The notes under the pieces are model-generated. The model was given only the letters and a program-made list of their open reading frames with translations, did not search any database and was not told where the DNA came from. From positions 1 to 51,873 of the forward strand of contig JAADEM010000068.1 in NCBI GenBank assembly GCA_013153405.1: a stretch of DNA of 51,873 bases, written 5' to 3'. This document shows positions 8,887-19,311 of the stretch, piece after piece. How positions within the stretch are numbered: the stretch's first letter is position 1; each line of letters starts with the position of its first letter. The stretch comes from Chlorobiota bacterium. Its GTDB lineage: Bacteria; Bacteroidota; Bacteroidia; Bacteroidales; Marinilabiliaceae. The translations under genes were made by a program, and so were the position numbers.

Positions 8887-8920
8887 AATGCGGGAGTTTT
8901 ACAGGACTCCCGCATTTTTT
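8887..8920 (+). terminator. Intrinsic terminator after the GloVer-repeat gene
   Basis: AATGCGGGAGT (8887-8897) pairs perfectly with ACTCCCGCATT (8906-8916) across an 8-base loop, followed by a T run to 8920. It lies 58 bases after the stop codon at 8829. Confidence 0.9.
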
Positions 8921-9390
8921 ATTTAGCGTATTACTATTCAGAGCCGTCTTTTTCAAGACAGATTGCTGCGAATTCAAATATTTTTGATAAATGTTATTGT
9001 TAACGATTACTTTTATTGTGATGAAATAGGCGGTTTTTATTGTCATACAAATCAGACAATACCGGAAAGAGTGTTTTTCTGATGTTTTATCATTTTCACT
9101 GAAATGTCCGGGTTGCTTATACAGGGCCGGTTTCATCATTGGAAGGGGAATAACCAAAACAATAACAAAGGAAAACAAGATGATAGGCTTCTTTAGCTTT
9201 AAATTAGTAATCTTCGTATAATGAAGGGACTGCAAAAGCATTCAGTACTTAAAAAATTACATTTGTTGATTTTAATTTATTGTGCTATTATTATCTTTAA
9301 AAGCATACAGTATAACCAGTAAGATGAAGTACTGTTAATTTCTTGATTTTCGGGCAGAGAAACCATAGTATTAAAACATAAAAACAGATT
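8921..9390. other. Intergenic region without a supported gene
   Basis: The 470 bases between the terminator and the next start hold no frame with credible coding character. The one longer minus-strand frame runs through the terminator and has an unnatural composition. TATCTTTA at 9292-9299 is a possible -7 element for the downstream gene. Confidence 0.5.
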
Positions 9391-10557
9391 ATGAGAGGGT
9401 TGATTATTAGCATTCTGGCTGTATTCATGTTTTCCTTCAACGTTTTACCTGAAGGGATAGAGGGATTATGGCTGTTGAAAAAAGCAGGACATGATAATAA
9501 AATACAAGACATATATGCAACTCTGAATTTTGACCAGGACGGTAAGTTTCTGATGAATGGTGAAAATATTGGAGAGTGGTCTTATTCGAATGGGACTGTT
9601 AACATAAATTCTGTGTTTAAAGAACTTAGCGGCTCTTATGAAATAAAAGGAACGGATAATGATTTTCGATTGTCAGGGAGTGACATGGTGCTTTATCTTC
9701 AACGCCTGAACCGGAAAACAATTATTTCCAACAATCAGGAGTCGGGGATAGAAGGCAGTTGGAATCTTCCGGTTGAGTTCGGAAAAAAAACATTGATATT
9801 TAAGCTCCCTGATGTATTTACTACAATAGAAGAAGATGATGGAGTTACCACTACACGGGACGGCAACTGGATATTCAGTAAAAATGAGAATAAACTTATA
9901 TTTTTACTTCCTGCAGGAAGTCTTAAGGGTGAAGCGACAATAATTGAAAAAAGTGACCGGTTGATGACGCTGGATCATAATGAAAAAATTTTAAAACTTA
10001 CCAGAAATGAAGCGCCTGCAATCTCGGAGGAAAGGTTAAACTGGACTGAAGATGATTTTTATACTGCTGACGGTGAATATAAATATGAAGATAATGATAA
10101 ATTACCCTGGAGTGGTTCGGATGTTATTGCAGATTATTACAGCAATCTTCAGAATTTAACATATACTTTTTATAACCTGGTTGATGAAAGTGGCCTGTTT
10201 GAAACAAATGAGGTTGTATCGCATATTAATGTTGAAGGAACAGAAATACCCAACGCCGAAGACGTTTTTAAAAAATATCCGCAAGGAGATAATAAAATCC
10301 AGACATATGATGACTTCTCTTATATATTTCCTGTGAATTGTGATGTTTTCAGGGTTGCCGGTAATGAACAGATAACTACACCTGCAGGTATTTTTGACTG
10401 TACAGTGGTGGAGTCGATGGGTGAAATGGATGAGAAAGTTAAGATTTGGATGATAAACGATAAACCCGGGGTGGTGGCAAAAGTTATTAAAGACCTTAAT
10501 GAGAGTCCGTTTGGTCATTACTGGGTTTTTGAGCTGAAAGAGATAAAAACAAAATAA
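9391..10557 (+). CDS. Secreted protein of unknown function with two lipocalin-like modules
   Basis: A 388-residue product that I do not recognise as a named family. Residues 1-20 are a hydrophobic signal peptide. Two similar modules follow: IEGLWLLKKAG ... GEWSYSNGTVNINS ... MVLYLQRLN (about 22-108) and IEGSWNLPVEFG ... DGNWIFSKNENKLIF ... KILKLTR (about 118-205). This is the layout of lipocalin-like or DUF4923-type beta-barrels. The C-terminal half, with TPAGIFDCTVVES and KVKIWMINDKPGVVAKV, resembles periplasmic proteins of the DUF3108 type. There is no T9SS sorting domain, so it probably stays in the periplasm or is lipid-free secreted. The next gene begins 23 bases downstream, implying co-transcription with the second GloVer protein. 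Confidence 0.6.
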   Translation: MRGLIISILAVFMFSFNVLPEGIEGLWLLKKAGHDNKIQDIYATLNFDQDGKFLMNGENIGEWSYSNGTVNINSVFKELSGSYEIKGTDNDFRLSGSDMVLYLQRLNRKTIISNNQESGIEGSWNLPVEFGKKTLIFKLPDVFTTIEEDDGVTTTRDGNWIFSKNENKLIFLLPAGSLKGEATIIEKSDRLMTLDHNEKILKLTRNEAPAISEERLNWTEDDFYTADGEYKYEDNDKLPWSGSDVIADYYSNLQNLTYTFYNLVDESGLFETNEVVSHINVEGTEIPNAEDVFKKYPQGDNKIQTYDDFSYIFPVNCDVFRVAGNEQITTPAGIFDCTVVESMGEMDEKVKIWMINDKPGVVAKVIKDLNESPFGHYWVFELKEIKTK

Positions 10558-10580
10558 TGTTTAATGTTAAATAAGATCTT

Positions 10581-13166
10581 ATGAAACTAAACTTTTACTT
10601 TTCGCTATTAATCGCTATGTTTCTGACCGTAATGGTAAAAGGGCAGGTGTTTTACGGAGTAACATCCTCTTACTCCCAATACGGAGGCGGTACTATATTC
10701 AGCTTTGATGCGGGTACCGGAACTTATACCGATGAATATCTGTTTAAACCTAATCCTGTTTACGATCCTTTGGTTCTTTTCGAACAGTCATCAGGTGTAT
10801 ATGTTGGAGTTTGTGAACGTTCTAATGAAAATTCAACTTATGATGAGCAGGAAGGTAATTCAATCTACACATACGACTTATCGACCGGAGAGTCGCGCAT
10901 ACTGTATGAACTTCCTTACAGCTTTCATGTTCAGAATTCGGGAAATCCTCCCGGTGACATTATCCTTTTCGACGGTGAACTTATTGTTGGAATTGTTCTG
11001 TTGCCGAACGACTCTATAGGTCTTATTCGTTATTCATTATTCTCCAATTCATCGGAGATTGTAGCAAAGTTCAATGCTGAGGTTTATCCCGACGACGGTG
11101 TTTACACATATAGTCCTTCAGGATGCTTTTTCTCAGCGGTAGATGACAATACCATTGTGTTTAACCTGAGAAAAAGAAAGGGAACTTCTGACGGTTCGGT
11201 TGAAGAAGGATGGGATTTCTTTATGTTTACTCCACAGGATAATTCGGTAAATGTTATTCTGAATGTTCCGGACTCAGATTCTTTTTATCCCTACGGGCCT
11301 TTTACTAAAACAAATGACGGAAAGCTTTTCTGTCCGGGTAGCGATGATTTTATGGAACTTGACATCGATAATGCATCTTATATTTTACATTTCCCATTTT
11401 CCGACAGTTATCAACGGAATGAGGACGGACGCCTGATTGTTGCTACAGACTCGACGTTGCTTGGGATTATGGATTGGGGTGATAGTGACTATCTTATTGA
11501 ATATAATTACGTAAAAGATAATATAACATCGTCGTACTGGTTAGGAGATGATAACAATATTAACTCATTCGATCAGCTTGGAGATTCTATCTATTTTTCA
11601 ATTTACAGCTCAGGAAAGTACCGTATTTATGCTTATAGCCCTGGTAGTGGTGAAGGGCCTCAGTTGTCATATGAACTGACATTGCATGAAGAGGGTATTA
11701 TCAAATATCTGATAGAGTCGGATGCAACCACATATTTAACCGCATTGTCAGCAGGTGTTTCGGTTTATTATCCCGACAAAAAATCATTTATGCCTCTTGT
11801 CAGGTTTGGTGGAGGTGATCCCATGGAAGAATATGCTGAAGGTGCCGAACCGCAGTCATCCCTTCTTTTGGCATCGAACGGTAAGTTGTACGGCATGACA
11901 TCAAATGGTGGCCGGGGAACATATTATTACGGTGACGGAGTTTTGTTTGAGTTTGATCCAGAGACAAAAGAATATAGTAAACTTGTTGATTTTACCGGTG
12001 AAAACGGAGGTTTCGGTTCAAGAGATATTTACGGCAGTGTATACAGTATGCAGCAGAATACCCTGATGGAATATAACGGTATAATTTATGGTACAACATA
12101 TACAAACGGTGAACCTGATAAAGCTCCGGGTTACGGTACTGTTTTTACATACGACATTAATGCATCGGGAGATAATTTTCATAAAATAGTTGACTTTAAT
12201 GATTCTGTTGATGCTTCTGCAGGAAGGCTGTTACAGTCTGGACTTGTGCCGGGCCCCGACAGCAAACTTTATGGTACAGCCCGTATGGGAGGAATTGGCG
12301 GAATATCTGGACATGGAGTCTTATACAGTATAGATCCTGAAAACAATAATAAATTTGATGTCGTGATGAAATTTCCCGATACTTGTGCAATGTACCCGTC
12401 GGGCAACCTGGTACTTGTATCGAATAACAAATTATACGGACTTGTTGAAAACAATAAGGCCAGCAGTTATTATAACTGGCAGTGGGGAATTAGGGAGTAT
12501 GATGTTGCTGCTAAAACATTCAGTAATCTTTATGTATCAAGTACCGATAATTATGAAAGATGTTATTCCGGATTTCTGGAGCAGAACGGAAAACTTTACG
12601 GTATGGTACATAGCTCAAAAAATGGAAGTTATCTTTTTGAGTATGAAATTGCTACAGGTGTTTTTACGGTAAAACTGGCTTTGGTGACTACCAAAGGATA
12701 CTCGCCAATGGGAGTACTTGTGCCCGGTACTGACGGTTCAATGTGGGGAATGACAGAGGAAGGAGGAGATAACGGTAATGGTGTTATTTTTGAATATAAC
12801 CCGGAATCAGATACTTATACAAAACATTTCGATTTTGATAGTGATTTCACCGGATATTCTCCGATGTATTCCGGACTGACGCTGGTGGAAGGGGCTTCAA
12901 CCGGTATTTTCAATCGGTCCGGAAATCCGGAACTAAAGGCATATCCTAATCCGGCAGTTGATTTTGTGAAGTTTGAACTTGGTTCAGGCAGTGTGAGCGA
13001 AATAACATATTCTGTCTACGACATTTCCGGAAGAGAGATTGTTAAACGCAGTGTTAATGCAAGCGGCTCGTTTATAATCGACCTTGGCGGACTAAATAAT
13101 GGAACTTACATAGTAAAGGTTACCAAAGATTCTGAAGTTTATACTCAGAAAATAATTAAAAAATAA
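10581..13166 (+). CDS. T9SS-exported GloVer-repeat protein, second copy
   Basis: An 861-residue secreted protein related to the one at 5728. It has a signal peptide (residues 1-21, ending KGQ), then GloVer-like repeats (FYGVTSSYSQYGGGTIFSFD; LYGMTSNGGRGTYYYGDGVLFEFD; LYGTARMGGIGGISGHGVLY; MWGMTEEGGDNGNGVIFEY). The repeats are more degenerate between residues 60 and 400. The C-terminal 80 residues are a type A sorting domain (LKAYPNPAVDFVKFEL ... YDISGREIV ... NNGTYIVKV ... KIIKK). It lacks the HYR-like domains of the first protein. It is linked to the upstream 388-residue gene by a 23-base gap. A palindromic element at 13225-13363 lies after the stop. Confidence 0.87.
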   Translation: MKLNFYFSLLIAMFLTVMVKGQVFYGVTSSYSQYGGGTIFSFDAGTGTYTDEYLFKPNPVYDPLVLFEQSSGVYVGVCERSNENSTYDEQEGNSIYTYDLSTGESRILYELPYSFHVQNSGNPPGDIILFDGELIVGIVLLPNDSIGLIRYSLFSNSSEIVAKFNAEVYPDDGVYTYSPSGCFFSAVDDNTIVFNLRKRKGTSDGSVEEGWDFFMFTPQDNSVNVILNVPDSDSFYPYGPFTKTNDGKLFCPGSDDFMELDIDNASYILHFPFSDSYQRNEDGRLIVATDSTLLGIMDWGDSDYLIEYNYVKDNITSSYWLGDDNNINSFDQLGDSIYFSIYSSGKYRIYAYSPGSGEGPQLSYELTLHEEGIIKYLIESDATTYLTALSAGVSVYYPDKKSFMPLVRFGGGDPMEEYAEGAEPQSSLLLASNGKLYGMTSNGGRGTYYYGDGVLFEFDPETKEYSKLVDFTGENGGFGSRDIYGSVYSMQQNTLMEYNGIIYGTTYTNGEPDKAPGYGTVFTYDINASGDNFHKIVDFNDSVDASAGRLLQSGLVPGPDSKLYGTARMGGIGGISGHGVLYSIDPENNNKFDVVMKFPDTCAMYPSGNLVLVSNNKLYGLVENNKASSYYNWQWGIREYDVAAKTFSNLYVSSTDNYERCYSGFLEQNGKLYGMVHSSKNGSYLFEYEIATGVFTVKLALVTTKGYSPMGVLVPGTDGSMWGMTEEGGDNGNGVIFEYNPESDTYTKHFDFDSDFTGYSPMYSGLTLVEGASTGIFNRSGNPELKAYPNPAVDFVKFELGSGSVSEITYSVYDISGREIVKRSVNASGSFIIDLGGLNNGTYIVKVTKDSEVYTQKIIKK

Positions 13167-13224
13167 AAAGTGCTATATTAAGTTTGGTATTATTCCGGTG
13201 CAGATTACCGGATATATTAAGCGA

Positions 13225-13363
13225 AAAAGAGGATGTTCAAACAGAGTCATTGAAAAGAGGGTATCTGGCCTGTCTGACTAAGTCGGAGATACATGGCAGA
13301 TAGACAGGAAGGCAGGCAGGTTTTACTCCAATCAGAATGATGACCTTTTGAACATCCTCTTTT
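13225..13363. repeat. Terminal-inverted-repeat palindromic element (copy 2), likely bidirectional terminator
   Basis: AAAAGAGGATGTTCAAA at 13225-13241 is a perfect 17-bp inverted match to 13347-13363. The interior carries TGTCTGACT... and AGACAGGAAGGCAGGCAGG, which share motifs with copy 4. It fills the gap between the convergent genes ending at 13166 (plus) and 13369 (minus). Each end gives a T-rich exit, so it could stop transcription from both sides. Confidence 0.8.
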
Positions 13364-13368
13364 GTAAT

Positions 13369-14565
13369 TTAGTAGTTAAGTTTTTTCCCGGTTAGAGCAA
13401 TAAAAATATCCATCTCGCGGAGCAGACGGTTTATTTTTATTAGATCCGAAAGTTTGATAAATCCTATTTTGTAGCTGTATTCAGGACCTTTGTACTCTTC
13501 TGATATTGATTCAAAAGCAAAATGTTTAAGTATTGCAGAGTCACTGTACCGAAGATATATTTCAACAGCACCGTCTTTAAAATAGCTGAATTTCTTAAAA
13601 TAGTTTAGTTTCTTGTATTCGTATTTATAGTTGTGTGCCAGTGCTGTAATGTCAGAAAGGACAGCCGAACTTGTGGGATGTCCTCCTGCTCCTTTCCCAA
13701 ACATAAACTGTTTGTCGTAGGCCTTTCCTTTAACAACAACTCCGTTAAACTCTTCCTCAACACTGTAAATGTATTTATCCTTACCAACAAATCGAGGAAG
13801 AACAAAAAGTGAGATGTTCTGATCATGAAGACGTTCTACCTGGCCAACCAGTTTTATCTTAAAACGCTTTTCGCGTGCATAGTTGATGTCAAACTCATTT
13901 ATGTTTGAGATCCCGTATGTCAAAACATTTTCAGGTTTTACTATGGCACCAAAACTGTGAAGAGTTATAATTATTAGTTTGTATAAGGAGTCATAACCTT
14001 CTACATCGAAAGACGGGTCGCTTTCTGCAAATCCAAGATTCTGTGCTTCTTTCAGGGCTTCTTCGTATGACTGGTTATGATCGAAAACATTAGACAGAAT
14101 ATAGTTGGAAGAACCGTTTAATATTCCCGTAACCGAAAGCAGCAGATCATTGTCGTAGTACTCTTCAAGCGATCTGATAATAGGAATACTTCCACAAGCA
14201 GATGCTTCATACAGTAAGGACACATTATTCTCTTTTTGCAATTGCACCATTTCTTCAAGATGTTCGGCAAGCATTTTTTTATTGGCTGAAACCACACTTT
14301 TCCCCTTCTTCAGAGCCTTCTTTACTATCCGGTATGCATCTTCCGAATTATCAATAAGTTCAACTACCACATTTATGTCCGGATCTTCTAATATATCGTC
14401 AGGGCTGTAAAAAAACATTCCGTCTGGAAGATTTCTTTGTTTTTTTTCTTTTACAACTATCTTGTCTATTGTTGCATCAAAAGCAGGTGTGGATTGAAGT
14501 ACATCATATAGTCCCTGGCCGACGACTCCGTATCCGAACAGTCCAATTTTTAGTTTCTCGTTCAT
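13369..14565 (-). CDS. hom: Homoserine dehydrogenase
   Basis: Reduces aspartate semialdehyde to homoserine with NAD(P)H. The product from ATG 14563-14565 is 398 residues. The N-terminal Rossmann fold has GLFGYGVVGQG. LKKGKSVVSANKKMLAEH and the catalytic-domain signature YEASACGSIPIIRSLEEY ... GILNGSSNYIL follow, with AESDPSFDVEGYDSLYKL in the substrate region. It ends without a convincing ACT domain, so feedback inhibition by threonine is uncertain. I moved the start past an upstream in-frame extension because MNEKLKIGLFG is the expected beginning. It follows metY after 78 bases on the same strand, so homoserine supply and sulfur incorporation are probably co-expressed for methionine synthesis. 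Confidence 0.93.
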   Translation of the reverse strand: MNEKLKIGLFGYGVVGQGLYDVLQSTPAFDATIDKIVVKEKKQRNLPDGMFFYSPDDILEDPDINVVVELIDNSEDAYRIVKKALKKGKSVVSANKKMLAEHLEEMVQLQKENNVSLLYEASACGSIPIIRSLEEYYDNDLLLSVTGILNGSSNYILSNVFDHNQSYEEALKEAQNLGFAESDPSFDVEGYDSLYKLIIITLHSFGAIVKPENVLTYGISNINEFDINYAREKRFKIKLVGQVERLHDQNISLFVLPRFVGKDKYIYSVEEEFNGVVVKGKAYDKQFMFGKGAGGHPTSSAVLSDITALAHNYKYEYKKLNYFKKFSYFKDGAVEIYLRYSDSAILKHFAFESISEEYKGPEYSYKIGFIKLSDLIKINRLLREMDIFIALTGKKLNY

Positions 14566-14643
14566 CTTGATATAATTTGAGCACAAAAATAAACAGACTA
14601 AACTAATTAGCCTGATTATTTTTAATGTAAAAGGTTAAAAAAA

Positions 14644-15951
<1,308 letters not shown>

Positions 15952-16039
15952 TTATCTGTTTTAATTTTTATTTTTAGTTAAAATTCAGAATTTTAATTAT
16001 GGAAAAATATCCCTGAAGATGGCTTATCCCTTTGCAAAG

Positions 16040-16047
16040 CAAAGATA
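16040..16047 (-). promoter_or_regulatory. Candidate -7 element for metY-hom
   Basis: On the minus strand this reads TATCTTTG, an exact TAnnTTTG match, and predicts a leader of about 95 bases before the metY start. No good TTTG lies at -33. I looked in the leader for an obvious SAM-riboswitch core and did not find one. Confidence 0.4.
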
Positions 16048-16187
16048 AATAAAATTCAGAACACATAATTTATTGTTTTTTTTACACTAAAAAGGAAACC
16101 TTTTTTAAAATTAAACGTCTAAAGAATAAACTATGGCATAAAGCTCTACTTTGTATTTAATAATTTTTTAATTTAAAATTTATCATT

Positions 16188-16307
16188 ATGGGTGAAAAAG
16201 TAGCAGCAGCCGTTAGCCAGAAGGTTAAAGGTGTGGACGTTCCTGTAAGATTTCTTATTTTTCAGGTATTGGTAGTTGCATTAGTAACATTGATTGTTGT
16301 TCTATAA
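16188..16307 (+). CDS. Small single-span membrane protein, 39 residues
   Basis: A short frame from ATG 16188 to TAA 16307. Residues 1-20 are polar and charged (MGEKVAAAVSQKVKGVDVPV). Residues 21-39 (RFLIFQVLVVALVTLIVVL) form one hydrophobic helix reaching the C-terminus, as in tail-anchored small membrane proteins. It follows an AT-rich leader and is followed by three hairpins. The composition looks truly coding: Ala/Val/Lys codons are balanced and the hydrophobic block is clean. I do not recognise a family. It diverges from metY and is isolated from other plus-strand genes, so it is probably its own transcription unit. Confidence 0.6.
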   Translation: MGEKVAAAVSQKVKGVDVPVRFLIFQVLVVALVTLIVVL

Positions 16308-16327
16308 AAATGTAACAAGGCTATTCT

Positions 16328-16434
16328 TTGCATGACATTTCATGCAAGAGCAAAAAGGTTTCCGGTTAATACATTATTGTAATAACCGGAGATTTCGTAT
16401 GATTCCGGAGCATATAGGCCTTACAGCTCCGGAA
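16328..16434 (+). other. Three tandem hairpins downstream of the small membrane protein
   Basis: Hairpin 1 pairs TTGCATGA (16328-16335) with TCATGCAA (16340-16347). Hairpin 2 pairs TCCGGTTA (16361-16368) with TAACCGGA (16383-16390). Hairpin 3 pairs TTCCGGAGC (16403-16411) with GCTCCGGAA (16426-16434). All stems are perfect. T-rich tracts follow hairpin 3. This could be a terminator array, an mRNA-stabilising 3' end or a structured RNA. Confidence 0.6.
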
Positions 16435-16993
16435 ATTCATTTTTCAGATCTTTTTTAGCTATCTCTATATTATAAAGTATTAAGTATAATGCACTGAATC
16501 CAGAGGGCATTGGTGTTGTTGGGAAAGTATGTACTGAAATCAGTCAAAATGTATTTAGAACATGAAAATTATTTTATGTGATTTTTGAGTTTATTCCGCA
16601 GGCGTTAGTGCGATAGTATTTGTAACCTGTATTTTCTGAATTTTTAATTAAAATCAGAGCATACTACAACTGGTTACTTATTTCATAAATATCTTATTGG
16701 TTTTGTATAAATAAAAGTCATTATTTGAAACTGCAATTCACGAAACAGGCCTTTTATCTGTTTTTTGATTTTTCTGTATTAATATCATAGTGTTATATCT
16801 TTAGAGTTGAAGACTTTGATTTTTAAAGTATTTCTTATCGTGATATTCTGGAGCATATATTTTTAGTAAAGAATATTATATTTATTTGTAATGGAATGTC
16901 TTTTTTTTCTCATATTTGTAACGGTATGTTACAGTTTGTGATATTTAAGTTTTAAATTTATTAGCATAATCAGATAATTTATCAACGAAACCA
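16435..16993. other. Long AT-rich intergenic region before the Na/Pi cotransporter
   Basis: No coding frame of note on either strand. It contains two direct repeats at 16884-16929 (listed separately), close to the gene start, and otherwise low-complexity AT-rich DNA. A promoter for the 16994 gene must lie here, but I cannot single out a convincing TTTG/TAnnTTTG pair. Confidence 0.5.
16884..16929 (+). promoter_or_regulatory. Direct repeats upstream of the Na/Pi cotransporter gene
   Basis: ATTTGTAATGGAATGT (16884-16899) and ATTTGTAACGGTATGT (16914-16929) match at 14 of 16 positions and start 30 bases apart, about three helical turns. The second copy also contains GTAAC-N5-GTTAC. They end 64 bases before the ATG. 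The arrangement suggests a binding site for a regulator, possibly a phosphate-responsive one (inference only). Confidence 0.45.
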
Positions 16994-18688
16994 ATGAATT
17001 ATACCTTTCTTGATTTTCTGACACTTATCGGTTCATTAGGACTGTTTTTGTTTGGAATGAAAATGATGAGTGAGGCCCTTCAGCGAGTGGCAGGCTCGAA
17101 AATGAGGAACATTCTTGCCTCAATGACCTCAAACAGATTTTTTGGAGTTCTTACGGGATTCCTTGTTACTGCGATTATTCAGTCCTCTTCGGCCACAACG
17201 GTAATGGTGGTAAGTTTCGTAAATGCCGGGCTTCTGAATCTGACCCAGTCGATAGGTGTTATAATGGGGGCAAATATCGGAACAACAGTAACCGGATGGT
17301 TGATTTCTCTTTTAGGATTTAAGGTAAAAATAAGTGCTTATGCACTTCCTTTAATAGGTATAAGTTTACCGCTTATTTTTTCAAAGAAAACCAAAAGAAA
17401 AACCTGGGGTGAATTTATCATTGGTTTTGCACTGTTGTTTATGGGACTTGAAGAGCTGAAAGGTTCGGTACCTAACCTGAAAGCAAATCCTGAAATTTTA
17501 TCTTTCCTGCAAAATTATACAGACTTGGGTTTTGGTTCCATATTGATTTTCCTTGCAATAGGAACTGTTCTTACAATAATAATTCAATCGTCGAGTGCTA
17601 CCATGGCATTGACTTTTGTAATGTGTAATCAGGGCTGGATACCATTTGAGCTTGCAGCTGCTATGATTATGGGTGAGAATATAGGGACAACAATTACTGC
17701 CAACCTTGCAGCTTCGGTGGGGAACACATCGGCAAAACAGGCTGCTTTTGTGCATTTTTTGTTTAATATACTTGGAGTATTATGGATGTTGGTTGTTTTC
17801 AGGCCGTTTGTACATTTTATTGATACCCTGGTGACTAATCACGGAGGAATATCTCCATCTGAGGATCCGGCTGCAATTCCTATTGCACTGTCAGTTTTCC
17901 ATACCTCGTTTAACGTAATTAATACTCTGATATTTATATGGTTTATTCCGGTATTTAAGATTCTGGTAGAGAAAATAATTCCTGCCAAGGATGATGACGA
18001 AGAAGAGTTTCGTCTTGAATATATTACTACCGGACTTTTATCTACTCCGGAGCTTTCTTTATTTCAGGCAAAGAAAGAGGTGCAGTTTTACGCCAAGCAT
18101 ACTAAAAAGATGTTTGGTTTCATCAGAAAGTTGATTCATACTCATGATGATGCCAAGTTTACGAAACTGTTTGCCAAGATAGAGAAATATGAACGTATAT
18201 CGGATGAAGTTGAAGTTGAAATTGCCAATTATCTTTCACTTGTAAATCAGAGTAAACTTAGTGATACCGGGCGTCGTCAGGTAAGGGCCATTATGAAACT
18301 GGTGAGTGATCTGGAGAGTATAGGAGATAGTAATTACAATCTTGCCCGTACTATTAACCGTATGCGGGAGCGAAAAGTAAAATTTACTCCAGAAGTGATG
18401 AAAAAGCTTGAGCTTATGTTCGATTTAGTTGAAGAATCGTTGTCGGTAATGTGCGATAATCTCAATGAAGAATCGTACAACATAAATTTCCGCAAAGCTC
18501 AGGAGATTGAAGCAGAAATAAATGCATATCGAAATCAACTTAAATCGGAGCATCTGGATAATATAAGAAACAATGTTTATACCTACGATACAGGTATTAT
18601 TTTCAACGATTTGTTTTCAGAGTGCGAGAAACTTGCCGATTATGTTATAAATGTTTCAGAAGCGTTACACGAAGTTTATAACAATTAA
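16994..18688 (+). CDS. Na/Pi cotransporter family protein with PhoU-like C-terminal domain
   Basis: A 564-residue inner-membrane protein of the NptA/YjbB type, which moves phosphate using a sodium gradient. The two inverted repeats each carry the QSSSAT signature (IIQSSSATTVMVVSFVNAG near residue 63; IIQSSSATMALTFVMCNQG near residue 200). Each repeat also has a glycine-rich MGANIGTT or MGENIGTT motif. About eight membrane segments end near residue 330. Residues 350-560 are charged and helical and match the PhoU-like regulatory domain (KKMFGFIRKLIH ... LESIGDSNYNLAR). Two direct repeats lie upstream. Its stop overlaps the stop of the convergent gene at 18685. Confidence 0.93.
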   Translation: MNYTFLDFLTLIGSLGLFLFGMKMMSEALQRVAGSKMRNILASMTSNRFFGVLTGFLVTAIIQSSSATTVMVVSFVNAGLLNLTQSIGVIMGANIGTTVTGWLISLLGFKVKISAYALPLIGISLPLIFSKKTKRKTWGEFIIGFALLFMGLEELKGSVPNLKANPEILSFLQNYTDLGFGSILIFLAIGTVLTIIIQSSSATMALTFVMCNQGWIPFELAAAMIMGENIGTTITANLAASVGNTSAKQAAFVHFLFNILGVLWMLVVFRPFVHFIDTLVTNHGGISPSEDPAAIPIALSVFHTSFNVINTLIFIWFIPVFKILVEKIIPAKDDDEEEFRLEYITTGLLSTPELSLFQAKKEVQFYAKHTKKMFGFIRKLIHTHDDAKFTKLFAKIEKYERISDEVEVEIANYLSLVNQSKLSDTGRRQVRAIMKLVSDLESIGDSNYNLARTINRMRERKVKFTPEVMKKLELMFDLVEESLSVMCDNLNEESYNINFRKAQEIEAEINAYRNQLKSEHLDNIRNNVYTYDTGIIFNDLFSECEKLADYVINVSEALHEVYNN

Positions 18689-19290
18689 AAAAGAATAAGA
18701 GAAAATACGATTGTAAAACCAAGCAAAAATCCTGCATAAACTTGTGCAGGATTGTGTTCCTGCAGGTATATTCTTGCCGTTCCCAGTAAGCCGGCTGCCA
18801 GAAACAGTGCCGAAACTACAAGGTGAAGATCGGTTCCGGTTATGTAAGCCAGAGCCAGAATTCCTCCTGTCAATCCACCTATGCCGGTAAGGTGAATACT
18901 TATTTTCCAGAAAATGGTAATTGCCAGAGAGACAAATATTGTTATAATTGTGGCAAAAATATACTTTAAAATCAGTTCGGGAACCGCGGTTAAACTATAA
19001 AGGAAATAATAACCTGTTATAAAAAACATACCGGTAATAAACATTGGCCAGATTCTTTCCCTACGGGTTTTCATAGCCAGGCTGTTTACCCGTTTCATTA
19101 TAAAAAGCAGAGGTAATGCACTCAACGGGAGTATACATGAGGTGACAAATACGGTGACATAAACAATTCTGCGAACCGGTAAAGGAGTATAGACATGATG
19201 GTCGCCGAAACTGAATATTAGAAAAAGCCCGATGACTGGCATAAACATCGGGTGCAGAACAACAGATAAGATTTTAAAGAAGTATTTCAT
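18685..19290 (-). CDS. PAP2-superfamily-like membrane protein
   Basis: A 201-residue protein with six predicted membrane segments. The C-terminal half carries remnants of the PAP2 phosphatase motifs: SIHLTGIGGLTGG resembles motif 2 (SGH type) and ARIYLQEHNPAQVYAGFLLG resembles motif 3. In motif 3 the Arg and His are kept, but Gln stands where the charge-relay Asp is expected. Motif 1 (KX6RP) is not evident. Similar proteins in Bacteroidota are annotated as PAP2 family, but catalytic competence is doubtful. The gene overlaps the convergent cotransporter gene by four bases at the stop codons and lies 21 bases after rpoN, so it is probably the last gene of the rpoN transcript. Confidence 0.7.
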   Translation of the reverse strand: MKYFFKILSVVLHPMFMPVIGLFLIFSFGDHHVYTPLPVRRIVYVTVFVTSCILPLSALPLLFIMKRVNSLAMKTRRERIWPMFITGMFFITGYYFLYSLTAVPELILKYIFATIITIFVSLAITIFWKISIHLTGIGGLTGGILALAYITGTDLHLVVSALFLAAGLLGTARIYLQEHNPAQVYAGFLLGFTIVFSLILF

Positions 19291-19311
19291 ATATATCGGG
19301 TCTAAATTGGC

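Noticed and set aside
8864..9241. A 125-codon minus-strand frame between the two secreted-protein genes
   Set aside because: It runs through a strong plus-strand terminator, has no plausible start context and its composition is unlike a protein; it is intergenic DNA.
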